DNA of 22,687 nt, from assembly GCA_003427395.1 (NCBI GenBank), contig BFEA01000084.1, positions 283,622-306,308 of the forward strand. Direction: 5' to 3'. Shown here piece by piece: positions 17,074 through 22,687 of this stretch (its first letter is position 1; every line of letters starts with the position of its first letter). Source of the DNA: Chara braunii (lineage: Eukaryota; Streptophyta; Charophyceae; Charales; Characeae). The position numbers and the translations under genes were made by a program. The notes beneath the pieces are model-generated. The model worked only from the letters and a program-made list of their open reading frames with translations, had not been told where the DNA came from and made no database searches.

Positions 17074-20000
17074 GCACTGGTACACTAAGCCACTAAACCG
17101 CGAGTTCTCGTGTCTTCGTACCAGTAAAGTTCCGGAGATGGTGATTTGGACACTACTGGGCTCATGCGAGCTTTGCCCTGGCCTGTTCCACACTTTCTAG
17201 CGAGGAACTGGTACTATGCAGTTTGCCATAAAATCCGTAGAAGTAGATTACGTATTCGATGTACTTTCTCTCTTCAGCTATTCCAACCGCAAACTCCCTC
17301 TGGGCTTGCCTGTGTTTTTCCATGTCCTGATATGCTCCTTCCCCCCATCCCTCATTCTTCTCTCTACAGGATCTGTGTTTTACTACCAGAATTTCCTCTT
17401 CCCTCATATTTTCCCCGTCACGCTCTGATCAAGCAGCGAAAGGAAGGGTTATGGATCGCTACCTAGCCACACAGCCAGGGCAGCCGACTGTCCTCAGACG
17501 CAGATCTGTCTGAGTTAACCAAGGAGTTCAACAAGCGGTCGAAAGCTTTTCCGCATGTTATGTGCTGTCGCTGGTCGAACTTCGATGCACGACTCGATCA
17601 GCGGAATGACCACTGACCCATAATAATCTGGTCACGCGTTTTTGTACTCACCTTTGAAATTATAGATGGCTGAAATCATACTCACAAAGGTAAGTATTAA
17701 TGCCAGCGAGAAAGTTTTCTGGTATTCACCAATCCAAAATAATTTTCTCCAAAATCCCCTGTATCGCTCTACCATCAGTTACTTAGACGACTGCAGGTTG
17801 CCGAAAACCTTCGTTCATTTGTTCATCGCATAAGGGTCACCTATGCGCCTATGCGTGTGTGACTGTAATCTCATCTCTTTCACATGCTACACTAAGACTT
17901 CGCTTCGTCAACCGACCATATAATTGTCGCCTTCATCAGTAATGTATCGGGGACCATGAACAACATGCACATCATTGAGCGACTAGATGATTAGCTTGTA
18001 TAGCCGTCAATATCCTACAAGTGGTGATTAGATTGATGCTGATGCCCCTCTTCGATATTCAAGTGAGAAAGGCTTGCTGGCAGAGTCAATTTTGTCTCAG
18101 GAGGGGGGGGTAATTCAGATCTCAGCAGAGACCACTCGAGCTTACCAGTCTCAGACGAGACGACGAGGATCAATGATCTGAAGATCCTCCTTCCAATCTG
18201 TAGGTGGTAATGCTTTTGTCACTATAGTACAGAGTAGATGTAAGCAACAACTACCACCCTCTACTGCAACCCAACTACATAGGATTACGACGTCCCCATC
18301 AGTCTGTTAGGCCATACAAGTCCAACTGCTGTTGCATTTTCCTTTTTCATGGAACATAGTTTTCCGTTCTTAGAATACGACTGTGATAAATTTCTCATTC
18401 CACTAAGGCTGCTGGGTTCTAATAGATTGTGATTGCTGCAGGAGCGAATATAGTCCTTGGTTAGCGCCTGTTTTGCGAGCCGAGTTGCCCCAACAACTTT
18501 ACAGTTATCCAGGATTTAACAACTTAGGAAATTGACCCTGTAGGACTAGGCGGTATCCGAACTCAATCCCAAACCCGCACCAGACCAAACATCCACTGAT
18601 AGAGACCAATTAAAAAAGTATGCATCTGCTTGAACTCAGCATGACGATAAGTCATTCAAAACTTACTGTTTGCTTCCCTCAAGCCTGGTAGGTTGACATA
18701 ACCCCCAACCGAGAGCCGCTAGGCTGACATTGGTGTTCTCCCTTTTGATGGCAGATTGGAAGGGCACTGAGCTTTCGAGTAAAGGTAGAGAGAATCAGGC
18801 CATTCACTGACATGTACAACCTTGACAAGAGGTCACTGTAAACTAAAGATTTAAATTGAGACAAACGTTGTGCACACAAACACTCATTCGATCATCGTGG
18901 AAGCCAAACATTTGCCCCTGATGCTCCACTAACTGCCTCTTCGAGTAAGGCACATTGCGCAATCGGTTCTGCCCAATTACAAAGTCAGCCCACGTCTACC
19001 AGGAGTTTCATAAGCAAATATGCTATCTCCTTCAGCGTTCGTCGTTTCTTTCCCATATGTCGTCCACACGTACGTGCGGAGATGCACCAAGATCATGTCC
19101 CTTTACAAAGTATAAACAGGGTTTTCTATTTTAGTTCTGTTTTACAAGCTGAAACTTATCTGATAAACAAGTGAAGTCGGAAGCTTATGGTCACTCTTAC
19201 TCCAATCCACTCGCGTACCAGCCCACTTTTGCTGACTTATAGAATCCAAGACTTTTTATTCCCCCGCATACCATTGAACTTCTTTTCTATCCTTTCCCTT
19301 ACCTTCAAATTGTCAGAAGTGTAGCTACGTGGTTGAACGTTTCTCAACCATGATTAAATTATAACCAAAACTGGCTAGCAACGAGTAACCACCGAGGGAT
19401 GACCTAGCCACCGATTCAGAGCTAACGACCAATGCTTATAAGAGGGGAACAGGGTGCGACGAGAAAACTCAGACAGTCGGGTAGATTTGGTCAGTGGAAG
19501 AGTCTCAAATCAATGCTTAGAGTAGGAAGAGTTCAGGGTCCTCTGAGCAAGAGAGATCACACGAAGTCAAAGACTTCAGTACATCTCCCTTATCAACATT
19601 TCTCTCCAAGTGAAGCCTCAAGTGCCCTCATTTTTCCCGCTAGCTCCTCTTGCCCTCTTACCTTCCCAATTGGATCTTACCCTGTTCCCACCAAGATCAC
19701 AGCCTCTAGAGGGGCGAGAACTAATAAACGTAGCACCTCCAGAGTTTCTCTTGACTGTAGCTGCTTCTTTCTCTGTTTTGATAGCCTCCCTCTCTCAACT
19801 CACGCCGATCCCCCTCCTTTTCCCAGCTTGTATTGGCGGCCAACGCCCCTGGCGAGCAAGGCTCTCCGAACAGCTCCCAGTGTGCCTCCTAGCAGATGAC
19901 TTCAACCAAAATCTCTCCGGGAGAAGACGACCAGCCGTGCCAAGACTGTCGGGCAAGTGATGTCAACTCTTTCTGGAGAGCCCCTGTGTCTAACTCTTAG

Positions 20001-21333
20001 CGGTTCTGGTTCTTCTGTCCCCGCGGGCAGGCTTCCAGGCCACTTTCCTCTGGGCCCGCCGGAGGGTGGTCCCGTCGCCTCCCATCCAAATCATGCCAGG
20101 ACAGGGTCGTGGCAACTAAGTCGATTTCCTCACTTTCGGCCTCAGTGTCATGATCCAAGTGTCGTTCTTCCCGATCCACCGTGTCCATGGAGGTTCCCTC
20201 GTTCAGGTACGCGACAGTCACCCTCATCTCGTCCGTGACCCCGTCCTATATGCACCTCCTTTCCGCACGATCTCTAGCCTCAGTAATCGCCGTCTATAGG
20301 CTAGGGTCTGCCCTAATCTCGTCTTATCTCCGCCCTCCTACGTTTATTTTCAGCTTCAACTCTCGCCTGCTAACTGTAGTCGAAGATGGCAGTCACGGTC
20401 GATCCGTCCCCCGACATCCTCTCCCATCTGCAGAGGGACTGGATGCATCTCGGTCTGTAGCCATACAGTCCGCTATTTCGCACCATGGTCGAACCTCTCT
20501 CTTGGTTGGACGACACACGGTACCAGGGCGCAGAATTCCGGAATGGCCCCTCCCCTTAACACTTAGAGCACTAGCCGTGACTAGCGTGCGCAAGCAGGCG
20601 AGTTACCGCACATTTCCCTTGCCACTTAGTTCTCACGCCCCAGCTCACTAGCACATGGCACGGCAAAGTCGCCTACGTATCCTCTCTCAAGGACTCGTCT
20701 CTCTCCCTTCTTATAGAGCCACTTCCCTTCGTGAACCCTGTATTCTAAACGAGGGGTTCGAATAATTCCAGCGTTTCGTATCTGAAAATCTGTTATTCGT
20801 AAATTAACAAAGTTGAGCAAAATAACAAGGGAAAAGGAAAAACAATTTATTTTTCAAAATCTCGAGAAACAAGCAGACCGAAGGAAAGCAGCGGAGCCAA
20901 ACTCCAACGGTCGCAGCATACGCAGGCTTTTCACGGTCAACCACCGGTCCTTTTCATTTTCCTTCTGAATATATGATGTCAGATCCGACGCGATGGTTCC
21001 ATAACGAAGTATCGACGATCGCCCCTCTCTCTTCAAAACACACCATCCGCCCACTTCTATCGGGTACCCGTGTTCCGATGGCAAGGAGGGGGCTTATGAC
21101 TCTCCATGGAGGGTGATAGGCCCCTTACCGATGCGGCCGTGGGTCGCCCCTCTTTTGGGGTCTCTGTTCACGTGGCACTTCGCGGTACGTTATCTGAGAG
21201 GGGTAACTAGAGGGACAGGCCCTTCTAGACCCTCAAACCAGTCGTGAATTGAAAAGGAGCCGTTGGCCTTCCTCGCGACGGGACTGGAATCAAGAAAAAA
21301 CAGAGAATGGAGGGTCGCGTCGGGAGCGAAGAA
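17074..21333. other. No gene recognised
   Basis: A long stretch with frames up to about 156 codons (for example 19432-19899 and 20181-20651, plus strand, both Ser/Pro/Arg/Leu-rich in C/T-rich DNA). None shows a domain, a conserved motif or a convincing exon structure. A G8 run at about 18100-18110 precedes taattcagatctc. 19500-20650 is more GC- and pyrimidine-rich than 17600-19300. Diverged exons of a host gene cannot be excluded by eye. Confidence 0.55.
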
Positions 21334-21397
21334 TGCTAATAATAATAGTAATAATAACAAATAATAATAACAACAATAATAGTGAGAATAATAATAA
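21334..21397. repeat. Imperfect (AAT)n trinucleotide repeat
   Basis: aataataat units interrupted by single changes (agt, aac, aga). It is read as a poly-Tyr/Leu string in a minus-strand frame, which is not a gene. Confidence 0.9.
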
Positions 21398-21499
21398 GAA
21401 CGACGAATAGGGGCGACATAGCGACCAGGGATCGTCAATTTTCTCCTAACTTGCGCAGACTGGTCCTCGTGCAAATCCGACTTTTAGTCTCCTTCCCTT

Positions 21500-21515
21500 T
21501 TTTTTTTTTTTTTAC
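21500..21515. repeat. Poly(T) tract
   Basis: An uninterrupted T run of about 16 bases followed by a T-rich stretch to about 21550. On the minus strand it could be the A tail of a retroposed sequence, but I see no tRNA-like or coding body attached. Confidence 0.75.
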
Positions 21516-21737
21516 TTTTTATTTTACATTTTGTTTTCCTTTTCGTTTCTCTGCTTAGTCCTCTCCTACTTTCTCTGACAAGGACCTCCGCTTCATGCAC
21601 CTAGCCCATAACCGGACTAGAGGACGCTCAACACGGAGCAGAAAGAACCGAGCCTGCCTCTTTACTTTCGCGTCCCAGGGCGAACCCGGCGGCTACCACG
21701 GCTACAGGCCGGTAGTGCTCTGCTGTACAGCACGGTG

Positions 21738-21767
21738 TCAGGCGGCCACAAATAGTGCGCCGCCTGA
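21738..21767. repeat. 9-bp perfect hairpin
   Basis: tcaggcggc (21738-21746) pairs exactly with gccgcctga (21759-21767) around a 12-base loop. It has no T run after it and no gene before it, so a terminator role is not supported. Confidence 0.6.
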
Positions 21768-21789
21768 AAACGACAGTTTAGGGGTTTAG

Positions 21790-22687
21790 GCTCAGGGTTA
21801 AGTCCACGTTTTGACAGTGCTTTGGGATGACCGGGCTGCAGGAATTATGAGAACTCAGGGTACCCCTGATTCNGGACGCACTAGATTTTAAGAGTAACCC
21901 CCAAAGACAGCAAGATGGATGGGTGCACTGAGCACAACTAGAGACCGTCATTTCNGGTCGCTCAGAGGACTGGGACCGTTTTGGCCTGCCGCGGAGAGGG
22001 ATCGCGGAAACAGACTTCGCCGCAACGCTTTAACGGCATACCACCGGGGCCGAAATGAGGCCTCGGATTTTTGTCTTTTTAAACATCTTAATTAAAAATA
22101 AAAGAAAAAGATCAAGGCCAGAAGAGGAGCGGAGAAAAACGCAATATTCTTTATTTTCTTCATTTTTCACTACATTTAATCTTAGGGGAAATTCCCTTGC
22201 TATTTTATGTTTTCGACAATGAAATTAAAAACATAAAAAAAATATTAAAAATGGTAAAAAGGAAAGGAAACGGAACGAAATTGGTTATTTATAGAAATTT
22301 TCTTGGAATTTAATTTTGGCAAACTTACGATTGATTTATTATTTCCGACGATAGAATTAAGAAAAGGAAAGAATGATGAAAAGTGATGGAAAAGACGAGA
22401 ACACATGATTATCGGAACGATGGACTAATTTCGCCTTGATCAACCGCCACTACCTCTGAACCCAGATTGAACGTTTTTCCCGGATTCTGATGATTTTCAC
22501 TGCCGCCGATGGTCGGGATTCCCTGGGTCGCTTTCCTTGGGTTGGCGGAGAGGCTATGTCCTACGGTGTCTGGTGTGACTCAGGCGCGGTATGGTCCCGG
22601 TGGTAGTTGTTTCAGTACAGTGACTTATTTTCAGGANCGGGACTACTACGACGGTTTTGCCCGGTTTGGAACCTTGGCGGCAGTTTA
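21790..22687. other. No gene recognised; three ambiguous bases
   Basis: N bases occur at 21873, 21955 and 22637, showing unresolved consensus. 22070-22400 is strongly AT-rich with A/T homopolymers; the flanks are GC-richer. No open frame of note and no motif I can name. Confidence 0.6.

Noticed and set aside
18098-18115. G8 run as a polypurine tract of a second LTR element
   Set aside because: No LTR start (TG...), no paired LTR and no pol domain nearby.
19432-20651. Plus-strand ORFs of 155 and 156 codons, and the acidic minus-strand ORF at 19997-20227, as genes
   Set aside because: No domain, no conserved motif, and low-complexity C/T-rich composition; left unannotated rather than named.

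Overview
The window reads as repeat-rich, non-genic nuclear DNA of a eukaryote. It has no bacterial-style operons, no recognisable housekeeping gene, many microsatellites, a Ty3/gypsy retrotransposon primed by an initiator-Met-type tRNA site, a tRNA-derived SINE candidate and a LINE-ORF1/Gag-like reading frame. The style of the retroelements (a chromovirus, and an ORF1-like protein with a Cys/His cluster and a Pro-rich tail) suggests the green plant lineage, perhaps a charophyte such as Chara. That is an impression from protein style, not something shown here. The assembly is draft quality: there are three N bases and a sequencing adapter embedded at 8475-8512.

Layout. 1-580 is a cluster of simple repeats folded into hairpins. 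624-1961 (minus) is an intact 445-residue ORF1/Gag-like frame. 1962-4777 is non-coding, with a SINE-like unit (2911-3052, minus), a 17-bp triplet repeat and a diverged ~153-bp tandem duplication. 4778-13800 (minus) is one degenerate Ty3/gypsy chromovirus: 3' LTR 4778-6114, PPT 6115-6130, pol 6269-9960, gag 9950-11539, leader, PBS 13072-13083 and a truncated 5' LTR 13085-13800. Its gag and pol carry about ten premature stops and two frame changes. The RT domain is cut exactly at its catalytic YxDD by a perfect 38-bp Nextera mate-pair junction, which is a laboratory sequence.

14381-16842 is a large imperfect inverted repeat. Each arm carries a decayed copy of the same unrecognised protein gene, and the two copies converge tail to tail. 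Both arms share an AATAAA and a 3' tail that is more conserved than the coding part. The centre is three ~50-bp GC-rich tandem repeats (15531-15681). An 11-bp x 8 minisatellite (16986-17073) lies just outside the right arm. This is the best candidate here for something undescribed, probably an uncharacterised mobile or duplicated element.

17074-22687 contains no gene I can support: simple repeats, a small hairpin, AT-rich stretches and the N bases. No set of genes works together as a host pathway; the only functional grouping is gag-pol of the dead retrotransposon.
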